Notes under the pieces: model-generated
Seen by the model: only the letters and a program-made list of their open reading frames with translations
Told to the model about the DNA's origin: nothing
The model's database searches: none
Shown here: positions 25,841 through 34,132 of the stretch, one piece after another
How positions within the stretch are numbered: the first letter of the stretch is position 1
Layout of the letters: each line of letters starts with the position of its first letter
Assembly: GCA_902774905.1 (NCBI GenBank)
Contig: CACYKF010000013.1
Location: forward strand, 1-39,448
DNA: 39,448 nucleotides
Direction: 5' to 3'
Source of the DNA: an uncultured bacterium
Lineage (GTDB): Bacteria > Cyanobacteriota > Vampirovibrionia > Gastranaerophilales > Gastranaerophilaceae
Translations under genes and position numbers: made by a program

Positions 25841-26749
25841 TTACACCAAAATCATTTTAAATGCCAAATTTTCACAAATCGTAGCATCATTCATTGGCGG
25901 AGTTAATGTTGCCTGACGCTTTGCCGTTTCAACATGTTCCAAATCCATCAATAATCTTTGGAATAAAATCTTATTTCCAAAATTATTTTTCATCAGCATA
26001 AACATATAATTTTCCATTTGTTCAAAAATTTCAACAGCACCGTCATTTTCAACAAGATTTAAAAGATTATTTTCAAAATCCAAAACATTATTGCGTTCGA
26101 TATTCCAATAATTATTGAGCAAATTTTCTACAAGTTCATAGTTTTGCTCCGAAATAATTTTTGACGGAACAAAAAATGACTGCGCCCTTGAAACAACGGT
26201 TGAAATAACATCACTTTTATCATTTGTTAAAAATATAAATGTCGTATTTTGAGGAGGTTCTTCAAAAGTTTTTAATAACGCATTTGAAGTAACTTCCGGA
26301 AAATTTATTTTATTTAGCGGTAACAAATTTCCGTCTTCATCTCTGTCACAGAAAATATAAACCCTGTGATAATCACTTGTAACCGCAAGTTCAGAGATAA
26401 TTCCTCTTGCCTGCGCTACATTAATATTTTTCTTTCCGCCTGAAGAACCTTCCTCATCTGAAATATTTTCAGAAGCCTCTTTATAATCAAGTCTTGTATA
26501 AATTTTTACGGCAGGATGAGTTTGTTCCCTAATCCACCTGCAATTTAAACACTCACAATCGTCACTACCCGATTCTTTACAATTTAAAAGTCTTGCAATT
26601 TCAAGTGCAAGTTCGCATTGAGTTTGTATATCCGCCCCCCAAAACAAAATACAGTGAGAAATATTTTTGTTTTCGTCCTCAATTCCTGACTTGAAATAAT
26701 CAACAAGTTGCGGGAGTTTTTGAATTATATTTTTATCGTAATATTGCAT
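25841..26749 (-). CDS. holB: DNA polymerase III subunit delta prime
   Basis: A 302-residue clamp-loader subunit. A cysteine cluster CKESGSDDCECLNC resembles the zinc module of delta prime/gamma subunits, with slightly altered spacing. The usual Walker A is absent (WGADIQTQCELA), as expected for a non-ATP-binding delta prime. The segment NALLKTFEEPPQNTTFIFLTND with the following SRAQSF matches the clamp-loader core (SRC-like motif here SRA). It overlaps the end of holA by 17 bp, so the two clamp-loader subunits are translationally coupled. Confidence 0.9.
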   Translation of the reverse strand: MQYYDKNIIQKLPQLVDYFKSGIEDENKNISHCILFWGADIQTQCELALEIARLLNCKESGSDDCECLNCRWIREQTHPAVKIYTRLDYKEASENISDEEGSSGGKKNINVAQARGIISELAVTSDYHRVYIFCDRDEDGNLLPLNKINFPEVTSNALLKTFEEPPQNTTFIFLTNDKSDVISTVVSRAQSFFVPSKIISEQNYELVENLLNNYWNIERNNVLDFENNLLNLVENDGAVEIFEQMENYMFMLMKNNFGNKILFQRLLMDLEHVETAKRQATLTPPMNDATICENLAFKMILV

Positions 26750-27719
26750 ATTCTATCTCCCTTTCAGGCGCAAGATTTGATTGTCCTGACTTGATTTTGT
26801 ATTCAGCCTGAGTTAAATTTTCTTTTAAATTTACCAAATTTTTTAGCGGCACTTGTTTTAGTTTTTGGAGTTCAAGTTTGACTCTGTACGGATGCATATT
26901 TATTAATTTTGCAAGTTCATCTTGAGAATATCTGCTTCCGTTTGCTTTAATAAATATTTTCTCCCTCAGACTTGAATGTAATATTGCAAGAATAGAGAGC
27001 GGATAACGGGTTGAAATAAGTTTGTTATATTGCTCTAATGCCTTTGATTTAGCCCCGACAACAACACTATCAATAAATGCGAACAAATCTTCATTACTTA
27101 TGCAAATTTCTTTTACCATCTCTTTTGTTGCAGGTTTATCTTTTGAAAAAACTTTCAGTTTTTCAAGTTCGGAATCTAACATTCTCAAATTTGAACCGAC
27201 CTGCAAAAGCAGCAAACTGACTGCGTCAGGATTAATTTTTAATTCGTGTTTTTTAGCCTGATTTTTAATCCACGATTCGAGTTCTGCAGTTTTATATGCA
27301 GGAATCTGATTAAACTCCTGTGAATTATATTTTGAAAGAAGTTTAAAAATTTTTTTGCGTTTATCAATTGAAGTCTTTTTCTTTGAATCCGGAACAACAT
27401 AGGCTCTAAACACGATATCTAAATTTTCATTTACCATTTCAAGTGCTTTTTCGATTTGTTTAATCTGACCGTCATCAAAACCGCCTTCGCAATCTGTGTC
27501 TTTTTTCTTTGACTTGAAATAATTTATACAGTCAATAACAATAAGCATTTTGCCAAACATCATGGGTTGAGAGGATATTGCAACCATTAAATCCGGAAAT
27601 TTCGGATTGTCAAATTCCTTATAACTCATTTCAAGAAAATTTTTATCAAGTTTTGATTTCAGTTTCTTGATTTCGGTAGAAATATTAAATTCCTCATCCC
27701 CATAGTAAAAATAAATCAT
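26733..27719 (-). CDS. holA: DNA polymerase III subunit delta
   Basis: A 328-residue clamp-loader delta subunit, which opens the sliding clamp. Recognisable parts are the N-terminal MIYFYYGDEEFNI, the central ELESWIKNQAKKHELKINPDAV region, LLLLQVGSNLRMLDSELEKL and the C-terminal HPYRVKLELQKLKQ segment. No Walker motif, as is usual. No Shine-Dalgarno is visible; TAAAAT at 27726-27731 sits 6 nt before the ATG, compatible with a leaderless mRNA. It precedes and overlaps holB. Confidence 0.9.
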   Translation of the reverse strand: MIYFYYGDEEFNISTEIKKLKSKLDKNFLEMSYKEFDNPKFPDLMVAISSQPMMFGKMLIVIDCINYFKSKKKDTDCEGGFDDGQIKQIEKALEMVNENLDIVFRAYVVPDSKKKTSIDKRKKIFKLLSKYNSQEFNQIPAYKTAELESWIKNQAKKHELKINPDAVSLLLLQVGSNLRMLDSELEKLKVFSKDKPATKEMVKEICISNEDLFAFIDSVVVGAKSKALEQYNKLISTRYPLSILAILHSSLREKIFIKANGSRYSQDELAKLINMHPYRVKLELQKLKQVPLKNLVNLKENLTQAEYKIKSGQSNLAPEREIEYAILR

Positions 27720-27840
27720 GGTTAAATTTTATCATAATTACCAAACGATAAAAATTAAGTGTAAATTTTTATTAAAATATGCGCAAATTAATATTTTACC
27801 TGATTTAGAAACTTCATAATCAATTACGAAAGGAAAAATT

Positions 27841-28137
27841 ATGAACGGTATTAAATTAGGTTTTAGTATGGTAGATTTGGCAAAATCTTGGGGAAGAGGA
27901 ATCGGCAGCGTGAGATTAAAAGACGGTTCAAGCGTTAAAATTTTGGGCGACCCCAATGATAAAGCCGTAGATTTTTTCAGAATAAAAAACGGCAGACTTA
28001 TAGCATCTAAAGGATACAGAGGTGAAAACGCAATGTATCAGGCGGCAAATGATGTCGGATATATAGAAGAAAAACTTGCTCTTGACCCTAAAGATGTAGA
28101 TAAGGCATGGGATGCTTGTTTTGATGTAGTAGTATAA
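27841..28137 (+). CDS. Small protein of unknown function
   Basis: A 98-residue protein I do not recognise. The first half is glycine-rich and probably beta (WGRGIGSVRLKDGSSVKILG), the second half charged and helical, ending in DACFDVVV. No signal peptide or membrane segment. AAAGGA precedes the ATG by about 6 nt, which supports translation. It is transcribed away from holA-holB and faces the aldolase gene. Confidence 0.65.
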   Translation: MNGIKLGFSMVDLAKSWGRGIGSVRLKDGSSVKILGDPNDKAVDFFRIKNGRLIASKGYRGENAMYQAANDVGYIEEKLALDPKDVDKAWDACFDVVV

Positions 28138-28248
28138 GAGCATCAATAGCCATACATTATTCTACATTTTTATTTATAAATATTTTTAAATCATTAAAAA
28201 ATGCATCTCGCTTTTTCATTTCATAAATTATTTATATTTGAAGATTAA

Positions 28249-28282
28249 AAAAGACCGATATTTACAAAATATCGGTCTTTTA
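28249..28282 (-). terminator. Intrinsic terminator of the aldolase gene
   Basis: AAAGACCGATATTT (28250-28263) pairs perfectly with AAATATCGGTCTTT (28267-28280) with a 3-nt loop and T-tract on both sides, so it may serve the convergent small gene as well. Confidence 0.88.
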
Positions 28283-28305
28283 TTAATTTATATATGATAC
28301 ATAAA

Positions 28306-29265
28306 TTAGTCTTGAGCGTGTCCTGCAGTACCCAAAACATCACGCATTTTGTGCATAACCATTTCTTTAACTGCAGTTCTGCCAGGTCCCATATATTCTC
28401 TCGGGTCAAATTTTTCAGGATGTTCAATAAAGAACTCTCTGATTGTTGAAGTCATTGCAAGTCTCAAGTCTGTATCAATATTGATTTTTGCAACACCGTG
28501 TTTTGAAGCATAGTTAAGCATTTCTTCAGGAACACCCTGAGCATCAGGCAAGTTACCGCCAAATTTGTTGCATTTTTCAACAAATTCTTTAGGAACTGAT
28601 GAAGAACCGTGCAATACAATAGGATAATCGCCAAAACCTGCTTCTTTCAAAGCATCTTTGATTTCTTTCAATCTTTCAAAATCTAATTTTGCTTCGCCTT
28701 TGAATTTGTAAGCACCGTGAGAAGTACCGATAGCAATAGCCAAAGAATCACAACCTGTTTGTTTTACAAATTCAACTGCTTCTTTAACATTTGTATATTT
28801 AGCATCTTTATCAGATACATTAACATCATCTTCGACACCAGCAAGTTTGCCAAGTTCTGCTTCAACTGAAACTCCTCTTTCATGAGCATAATCAACAACT
28901 TGTTTTGTTACTCTGACATTTTCTTCAAACGGGAATCTTGAACCATCAATCATAACAGATGAGAAACCGCCATCAATACATGCTTTACAAATTTCAAAAT
29001 CTGCACCGTGGTCTAAGTGCAAAGCAATAGGAACTGTTGTTGTTGCAAGTGCTGCTTCAACCAATTTGATAAGATATGTTTGATTAGCATATTTTCTTGC
29101 ACCCGCAGATACCTGCAAAATGATAGGTGATTGAGTTTCTTCTGCTGCTTCTGCAATACCTTGTAAAATTTCCATGTTGTTAACATTGTAAGCACCAATA
29201 GCATAGCCGCCTGCAAGTGCCTTTTTGAACATTTCATTTGTTCCGACTAATTTTCTTTCAGCCAT
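28306..29265 (-). CDS. fba: Class II fructose-bisphosphate aldolase
   Basis: A 319-residue zinc-dependent aldolase that splits fructose 1,6-bisphosphate into dihydroxyacetone phosphate and glyceraldehyde 3-phosphate. Conserved parts are ALHLDHG (D85 catalytic, H86 zinc ligand), VEAELGKLAG with its glutamate, IGTSHGAYKF, IVLHGSSSVP with zinc histidines, and KINIDTDLRL. AAGGAGA precedes the ATG. The upstream region contains a REP-like GC-rich element. Confidence 0.97.
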   Translation of the reverse strand: MAERKLVGTNEMFKKALAGGYAIGAYNVNNMEILQGIAEAAEETQSPIILQVSAGARKYANQTYLIKLVEAALATTTVPIALHLDHGADFEICKACIDGGFSSVMIDGSRFPFEENVRVTKQVVDYAHERGVSVEAELGKLAGVEDDVNVSDKDAKYTNVKEAVEFVKQTGCDSLAIAIGTSHGAYKFKGEAKLDFERLKEIKDALKEAGFGDYPIVLHGSSSVPKEFVEKCNKFGGNLPDAQGVPEEMLNYASKHGVAKINIDTDLRLAMTSTIREFFIEHPEKFDPREYMGPGRTAVKEMVMHKMRDVLGTAGHAQD

Positions 29266-29292
29266 TTTGACTTTCTCCTTCTTTTTCTTTAT

Positions 29293-29330
29293 GCCCCTCG
29301 CCCTCCGGGAGAGGGGGTAGGGGTGAGGGC
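29293..29330 (-). repeat. GC-rich REP-like palindromic element
   Basis: A 38-bp block of almost only C and G runs in an otherwise AT-rich intergenic region. Read on the minus strand it is CCCTCACCCC, TACCCC, CTCTCCC, GGAGGG, CGAGGGG, i.e. the layout of the widespread bacterial CCCTCACCCC/GGGAGAGGGG REP type. It lies between the aldolase and a small lineage-type gene. Confidence 0.7.
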
Positions 29331-29452
29331 AATCCTCACTTATACACTATTAACATTCATAATTTATAACAAACAAAACTTTTATTCAAGATTTTATAAA
29401 AAATAGCAAAAAATTTTATTATGTGTTTTAAAACAAAAAAAGGAGTTTATAC

Positions 29453-29983
29453 ATGAAAGTTTCAAACATTCAAAACAACAATCTATATTGTGCTAACAGT
29501 GTCTCTTTTAAAGCCGCAACAAATTTTGACAGAATTTTACCTGCAAACAAAGGCATAATATCAAAAAAATCGGTAAAATTGATTAACGAATTAAATTCTT
29601 GCATAGATAAAGAATGGAAAGATATTAAACAAGGGAAAAAGATAGCGGAAAAACCGATTTTCCAAATTTTAGACGGAAAGAAACATGTTACATTTGAACC
29701 GGTTTATGCCCAAAAATATCCTGCTTTGCTAATAGATATTAATGACGGCAAATACAATGAAAGAATCTTAATGAACAGGGATAACCCTAACAATTTCAGA
29801 TATGAAAAGATGATTGAAACAGACCACGGAAGCGCAACTTTAAAAACTTACAGTTCAATAAACGGCGGAAATAGCGAAATTGACAAATTTGTAAATAATA
29901 TTGTAGAAAATAATCTTGAAAAAATACTTTCAAACAAAATGTGGGACAGAATTTTAAACCGAATTGAAGAAGGTATTGATTAA
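29453..29983 (+). CDS. Lineage-type protein with NSVSFKA N-terminal tag
   Basis: A 176-residue protein of unknown function. The first residues MKVSNIQN fit the shared N-terminal pattern, and NSVSFKA follows at about residues 15-21. The rest is soluble, with beta-rich (KPIFQILDGKKHVTFEPVY) and helical parts and no catalytic motif I can name. AGGAG lies 7 nt before the ATG. The 3' end overlaps convergent hydF by 4 bp. No signal peptide or membrane segment is visible. Confidence 0.75.
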   Translation: MKVSNIQNNNLYCANSVSFKAATNFDRILPANKGIISKKSVKLINELNSCIDKEWKDIKQGKKIAEKPIFQILDGKKHVTFEPVYAQKYPALLIDINDGKYNERILMNRDNPNNFRYEKMIETDHGSATLKTYSSINGGNSEIDKFVNNIVENNLEKILSNKMWDRILNRIEEGID

Positions 29984-31182
29984 TATTTGGACTCAAATAT
30001 TTTTACAGCCCTATCTAAAATTCCTAAGCAATATGAAATTGCTATGCCGTAATTTGTAATCGGTACGCCCGCTTTGTTTGCAATCAAAATTCTTGATAGA
30101 ACTTCTCTGCGATTTGTCATGCAGGCACCACAATGAACTATGAGTTTGTAATCGGAAACATCAGGAAAATCATGTCCTGAAAAATGTTCTATTATCAAAT
30201 TCTTGCCGGTCTTTTTTCTTAAAAGATTTGGAATTTTTACTTTGCCAATATCATCTTCTATTGCATGATGAGTACAACTTTCCAAAATCAAAACTTTATC
30301 GCCGTCTTTTAAGGTATCAATTGCTTCTGCGCCATGAATAAACGCACTTAAATCCCCTTTTAGCCTTGCAAAAAGAATTGAAAATGAAGTCAGCGCAATA
30401 TTTTCAGGTACAATTTCATTCACTTTTTTAAAAGCCTGTGAATCAGTGATAACAAGCGACGGAGGAGTTTTCAAGTTATCAAGCGCATTTTTTAATTCGG
30501 TATCTCTTACAGCAAGAGTAACACAACCGCTGTCCAATAAATCTCTTAATGTCTGAACCTGAGGTAATATAATCCTGCCCTTTGGTGCTTCTTTATCAAT
30601 CGGGATTACCATTACTACGGTAGAACCTTCCGCTGTAATATCTCCGACAATTTTTGGTGTATTTATGAAATCATCAGGTAAAAGTTCAATCAATAATGAT
30701 TTAAATTTATAAACAATTTCCCTATCATCTTTTGCAGAAGTTATTAAAATATTTTTAGTGTAATTCTTTATTACATTTAATTTTTCATCCGATATTTTTT
30801 CAACATCAGACTTATTTATAACCACAATAAAAGGAATTTTTAAATCCACGAATTTTTCAATAAGAGAAATATCAAAATCATCTATCCCTTTATAATCGCA
30901 GACCAAAACGGCAACATCCGTTCTGTTTAAAATTTTTAATGTTTTTTCAAGTCTTTGTTCGCCTAATTCTGTATTGTCATCTATACCTGCACTATCAAGA
31001 AAATTTACAGGACCGACAGGCAAAAGTTCCATTGATTTTTCGACTACATCAGTTGTTGTACCCGCAATATCAGATACAATTGAAACATCCTGTCCTGTTA
31101 TTCTGTTTAACAGAGAGGATTTACCGACATTAGTTTTACCAAAAATACCTATATGAAGCCTGTTTGATTTTAATGAATTCAT
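29980..31182 (-). CDS. hydF: [FeFe] hydrogenase maturation GTPase HydF
   Basis: A 400-residue scaffold GTPase on which the 2Fe subcluster of [FeFe] hydrogenase is assembled. The GTPase domain has G1 GKTNVGKS (15-22), G2/G3 IAGTTTD and LDSAG, and G4 NKSD. The iron-sulfur ligands fit CxH...HCxxC: C303-x-H305 and H350-C351-x-x-C354. HydE, HydG and the hydrogenase are not in the window. Its presence implies H2 metabolism and an anaerobic lifestyle. No clear Shine-Dalgarno is seen. It lies downstream of rpsO behind a terminator. Confidence 0.95.
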   Translation of the reverse strand: MNSLKSNRLHIGIFGKTNVGKSSLLNRITGQDVSIVSDIAGTTTDVVEKSMELLPVGPVNFLDSAGIDDNTELGEQRLEKTLKILNRTDVAVLVCDYKGIDDFDISLIEKFVDLKIPFIVVINKSDVEKISDEKLNVIKNYTKNILITSAKDDREIVYKFKSLLIELLPDDFINTPKIVGDITAEGSTVVMVIPIDKEAPKGRIILPQVQTLRDLLDSGCVTLAVRDTELKNALDNLKTPPSLVITDSQAFKKVNEIVPENIALTSFSILFARLKGDLSAFIHGAEAIDTLKDGDKVLILESCTHHAIEDDIGKVKIPNLLRKKTGKNLIIEHFSGHDFPDVSDYKLIVHCGACMTNRREVLSRILIANKAGVPITNYGIAISYCLGILDRAVKIFESKY

Positions 31183-31198
31183 AACACAATTTTTGCAT

Positions 31199-31232
31199 AA
31201 AAAAACCGACTTGTAAAAGCCGGTCTTTTTTT
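31199..31232 (-). terminator. Intrinsic terminator of rpsO
   Basis: ACCGaCTT and AAGcCGGT form a stem with one mismatch and a 4-nt loop, with A-tract and T-tract on both sides; the minus-strand T-run lies just before hydF. Confidence 0.8.
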
Positions 31233-31236
31233 GAGA

Positions 31237-31506
31237 TTAACCTCTGATTTTTAACTTTTTAATCAAATCTCTGTATTCGTCAAGATTTTTAGATTTTACA
31301 TAAGAAAGAAGTTTCTTTCTTTTACCTACCATCATCAAAAGACCTCTTTTAGTAGCAAAATCTTTTTTGTTTGATTTAAGGTGTTCGGTAAGTTGAGCAA
31401 TTTTTGCAGTCATCATAGCAATTTGAACTGCTGAATTACCTGTATCTTTTTCATTTTTACCGAATTTCTTAGCGAATTCTTGTTTGTTTTCTAAGTTAAT
31501 TGACAT
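31237..31506 (-). CDS. rpsO: Small ribosomal subunit protein uS15
   Basis: An 89-residue S15 protein, an early 16S rRNA binder. The core HLKSNKKDFATKRGLLMMVGKRKKLLSYVK and the end YRDLIKKLKIRG are typical. AAGGAAA precedes the ATG. An imperfect hairpin lies immediately upstream in the leader; S15 represses its own mRNA in many bacteria by diverse leader structures. Confidence 0.97.
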   Translation of the reverse strand: MSINLENKQEFAKKFGKNEKDTGNSAVQIAMMTAKIAQLTEHLKSNKKDFATKRGLLMMVGKRKKLLSYVKSKNLDEYRDLIKKLKIRG

Positions 31507-31521
31507 TGTGTTTTTCCTTTT

Positions 31522-31557
31522 CTTGTTGAGTGATTATTGGCGTAAGCACTCTACAAG
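31522..31557 (-). promoter_or_regulatory. Hairpin in the rpsO leader
   Basis: CTTGTTGAGTG (31522-31532) pairs with CACTCTACAAG (31547-31557), 10 of 11 positions, around a 14-nt loop. It lies just upstream of the Shine-Dalgarno. Possible S15 autoregulatory site. Confidence 0.5.
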
Positions 31558-31613
31558 AGGATGATAATACGCTAAAATTTAAAAATCAAGTGATTTTATA
31601 AAAATATATAAAC

Positions 31614-31880
31614 AATATTATTGGTAGTTTTTGTTTTGTATAAACTACCTTGCCCCATTTCTTTGACCGCAAAAAAACTGGGCACAAAGCGGATTGCGAG
31701 CCAAAGCCGAAGCCATTTTGCTTGTGGTAAAATCCACAAAAAGCAAAATGCGCAGAGCTGTCGATGGCGAGCAACCAAGCAGAAACTCCCCGACCTAAAC
31801 TTCGTAAAGGTCGTTATTCAAGCGCACGGCGTAGTTTTAGCCGTGCTAAGAGATTTTTGCCGATAGGCAAAAACACATAT
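31614..31880 (+). repeat. Structured interspersed repeat, copy 2
   Basis: Shares modules with copies 1 and 3: the GGTAGTTT/AAACTACC hairpin (31623-31630 with 31642-31649), a CCCC-TTTCTTT-gaccgc-AAA block, AAAGCGGATTGCGA (shared with copy 3), and AAACTCCCCGACCT near 31785-31798 (shared with copy 1). It also has a large hairpin CATTTTGCTT-GTGG with CCAC-AAGCAAAATG (31714-31750), GCACGGC/GCCGTGC (31824-31846) and TTTTTGCC/GGCAAAAA (31854-31873). Not coding as far as can be seen. Confidence 0.7.
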
Positions 31881-32070
31881 TACTGCGTTAGCAGTCTTAT
31901 GCCGCCGTCAGGCGGTATTGTAATCAGCGAGTTTTTCTTCTTGGTTGTTCGCCTTAAATGTGACTTCGTGCCCTGCTTGTCTTGCTCCCGCAAGCCAACT
32001 CCGGCACTCTGCTCACAATCCGCTTTTGGTTCGTTTTTTCTTTTTGCTTCAAGACAAAAAGAAAAAATGA
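31881..32070 (+). repeat. Hairpin-rich non-coding stretch before uvrB
   Basis: Continues from repeat copy 2 with compact palindromes: ACTGC/GCAGT with a 4-nt loop, CCGCC/GGCGG with a 4-nt loop, CTTGC/GCAAG (31981-31994) and a 13-bp T-rich stem TTTTTTC-TTTTTG with CAAAAAG-AAAAAA (32034-32067). No supported gene. The last could terminate transcription. Confidence 0.55.
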
Positions 32071-32108
32071 ACATAATTAGAATATCTTAGCGAGATATTC
32101 GGATAATA

Positions 32109-32136
32109 TTGTCTATGTAAATATTTATACTAAAAT
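32109..32136 (+). promoter_or_regulatory. Candidate uvrB promoter
   Basis: TTGTCT (32109-32114), 16-bp spacer, TAAAAT (32131-32136). The predicted start falls at about the ATG (32143), giving a leaderless or nearly leaderless mRNA. Confidence 0.45.
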
Positions 32137-32142
32137 TAAGTT

Positions 32143-34128
32143 ATGGAGCACAAATTATTTAAACTTGTTTCAAAATACAAACCCTCTGGAGATCAACCGC
32201 AAGCAATAGAAAAACTTGTAAAAGGATTGGAAAACGGTGACGATACACAAACTCTGCTTGGGATTACAGGTTCCGGAAAAACATTTACCATTGCAAATGT
32301 CATTGAAAGAGTTCAAAGACCTACCCTTATTATTGCACACAACAAAACCCTTGCAGCACAATTATATAACGAATTTAAAGAACTTTTTCCAAATAATGCG
32401 GTTGAATACTTTATCAGTTATTACGATTATTATCAACCAGAAGCGTACATTCCTCGAACAGACACATACATAGAAAAATCTTCAAGTATAAATGAAGAAA
32501 TTGACCGACTTCGACACAATACCACTCGTAGCCTTTATGAACGGGATGATGTTATTGTAGTATCATCTGTCAGTTGCATTTACGGCTTAGGAGTACCTGA
32601 AAATTACTTTAAAGGCACAATTACTCTGCATAAAGGCGACGATATAGACAGAGATGCACTATTGAAATATCTTGTGGAAATTCGTTACGAAAGAAATGAT
32701 GTCGAACTCAAATACTCAACCTTCAGAGTCAGGGGCGATATTGTTGAAATTATGCCTCCGTATGAAAAGGTCATTACAAGACTTTATTTCTTTGGAGATG
32801 AACTTGAAAAAATCGTTAAAATTGACCAAATTTCAGGCGAAATCATTGACATGCCAAACGAAATTGTTATATATCCTGCGGTTCACTATATAACTGACGA
32901 TGAAAATCAGGAAGAAACATTAAAAATGATAAGGCAGGAACTTTCTGACAGACTCGTGGAGTTAAATGACCAAAACAAACTTGTAGAAGCACAAAGACTT
33001 GAACAACGAGTTAAATACGATATTGAAATGATAAAGGAAATGGGTTATTGCACAGGAATAGAAAATTATTCAAGAATATTAGAACGCAGAGCCCCGGGGA
33101 CTGCCCCTGCAACATTATTAGATTATTTTCCGGATAATTTTTTAACAATTGTTGATGAATCACACCAAACACTCCCGCAAATAAACGGTATGAGCCATGG
33201 TGATGCCTCAAGAAAACAGGTTCTTGTTGATTACGGTTTCAGACTGCCTTGTGCAAAAGACAACAGACCACTTAAAAATGAAGAGTTTTACGCAAAAGTC
33301 GGACAAAAAATTTACATTTCTGCGACTCCGGCTGAATTTGAAAGACAAACATCATCACAAATTGTAGAACAAATCATACGACCTACAGGACTTTTAGACC
33401 CAAAAATTTCAGTAAGACCTATTGATAGTCAAATCCCTGATTTAAAATCCGAAATAAAAAAACGAGCAGATAAAGATGAAAGGATTTTAATTACAACACT
33501 TACAAAACGAATGGCAGAAGACTTAACAGATTTCTTCTTACAAGAAGGAATAAGAGTTCGCTATCTGCACAGCGAAGTAAAATCTATTGAAAGAGTTGAA
33601 ATTTTGAGAGATTTCAGGCTTGGAGAATTTGATGTTCTTATTGGGGTAAATCTTTTAAGAGAAGGTTTAGATATCCCGGAAGTATCGCTTGTTGCAATTA
33701 TGGATGCGGATAAAGAAGGATTTTTGCGTTCAGAAACAAGTTTAATTCAGACAATCGGCCGTGCCGCAAGAAACGCCTGCGGAGAAGTCATTATGTACGC
33801 AGACAGAATGACCGATTCGATGAAAAACGCAATCAAAGAAACCGAACGCAGAAGAAAAATTCAAATTGAATATAACAAAAAATATGGCATAATCCCACAG
33901 ACAATCAAAAAACCGATTGAAAATAACCTGTTATCACTCATCGCAAGTTATCGCAATTTTGAAGATGTTGTAGCAGAAGAAATGGTTGAACATAATATCG
34001 AGAAAAAAGATTTGCCAAAACTCATTTCAAAACTTGAAAAAGACATGCATAAAGCCGCAAAAATACTTGATTTTGAACGCGCTGCAGAAATTCGTGACCA
34101 ACTGAAAAAACTCCGTGATATAAAATAA
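32143..34128 (+). CDS. uvrB: UvrABC excision nuclease subunit B
   Basis: A 661-residue damage-verifying helicase-like subunit of nucleotide excision repair. Walker A GITGSGKT is at 40-47. The beta-hairpin region that clamps DNA, YYDYYQPEAYIPRTDTYIEK, is intact, as are GINLLREGLD-type motif V (GVNLLREGLD) and QTIGRAARN motif VI. The C-terminal UVR segment (LEKDMHKAAKILDFERAAEIRDQLKKL) binds UvrC. No Shine-Dalgarno is evident. uvrA and uvrC are not in the window. It is convergent with the membrane protein gene, with 4 bp between stops. Confidence 0.98.
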   Translation: MEHKLFKLVSKYKPSGDQPQAIEKLVKGLENGDDTQTLLGITGSGKTFTIANVIERVQRPTLIIAHNKTLAAQLYNEFKELFPNNAVEYFISYYDYYQPEAYIPRTDTYIEKSSSINEEIDRLRHNTTRSLYERDDVIVVSSVSCIYGLGVPENYFKGTITLHKGDDIDRDALLKYLVEIRYERNDVELKYSTFRVRGDIVEIMPPYEKVITRLYFFGDELEKIVKIDQISGEIIDMPNEIVIYPAVHYITDDENQEETLKMIRQELSDRLVELNDQNKLVEAQRLEQRVKYDIEMIKEMGYCTGIENYSRILERRAPGTAPATLLDYFPDNFLTIVDESHQTLPQINGMSHGDASRKQVLVDYGFRLPCAKDNRPLKNEEFYAKVGQKIYISATPAEFERQTSSQIVEQIIRPTGLLDPKISVRPIDSQIPDLKSEIKKRADKDERILITTLTKRMAEDLTDFFLQEGIRVRYLHSEVKSIERVEILRDFRLGEFDVLIGVNLLREGLDIPEVSLVAIMDADKEGFLRSETSLIQTIGRAARNACGEVIMYADRMTDSMKNAIKETERRRKIQIEYNKKYGIIPQTIKKPIENNLLSLIASYRNFEDVVAEEMVEHNIEKKDLPKLISKLEKDMHKAAKILDFERAAEIRDQLKKLRDIK

Positions 34129-34132
34129 AATC

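Noticed and set aside
31621-32090. Overlapping open frames on both strands in the repeat region
   Set aside because: They cross several palindromes, lack Shine-Dalgarnos and resemble no protein.
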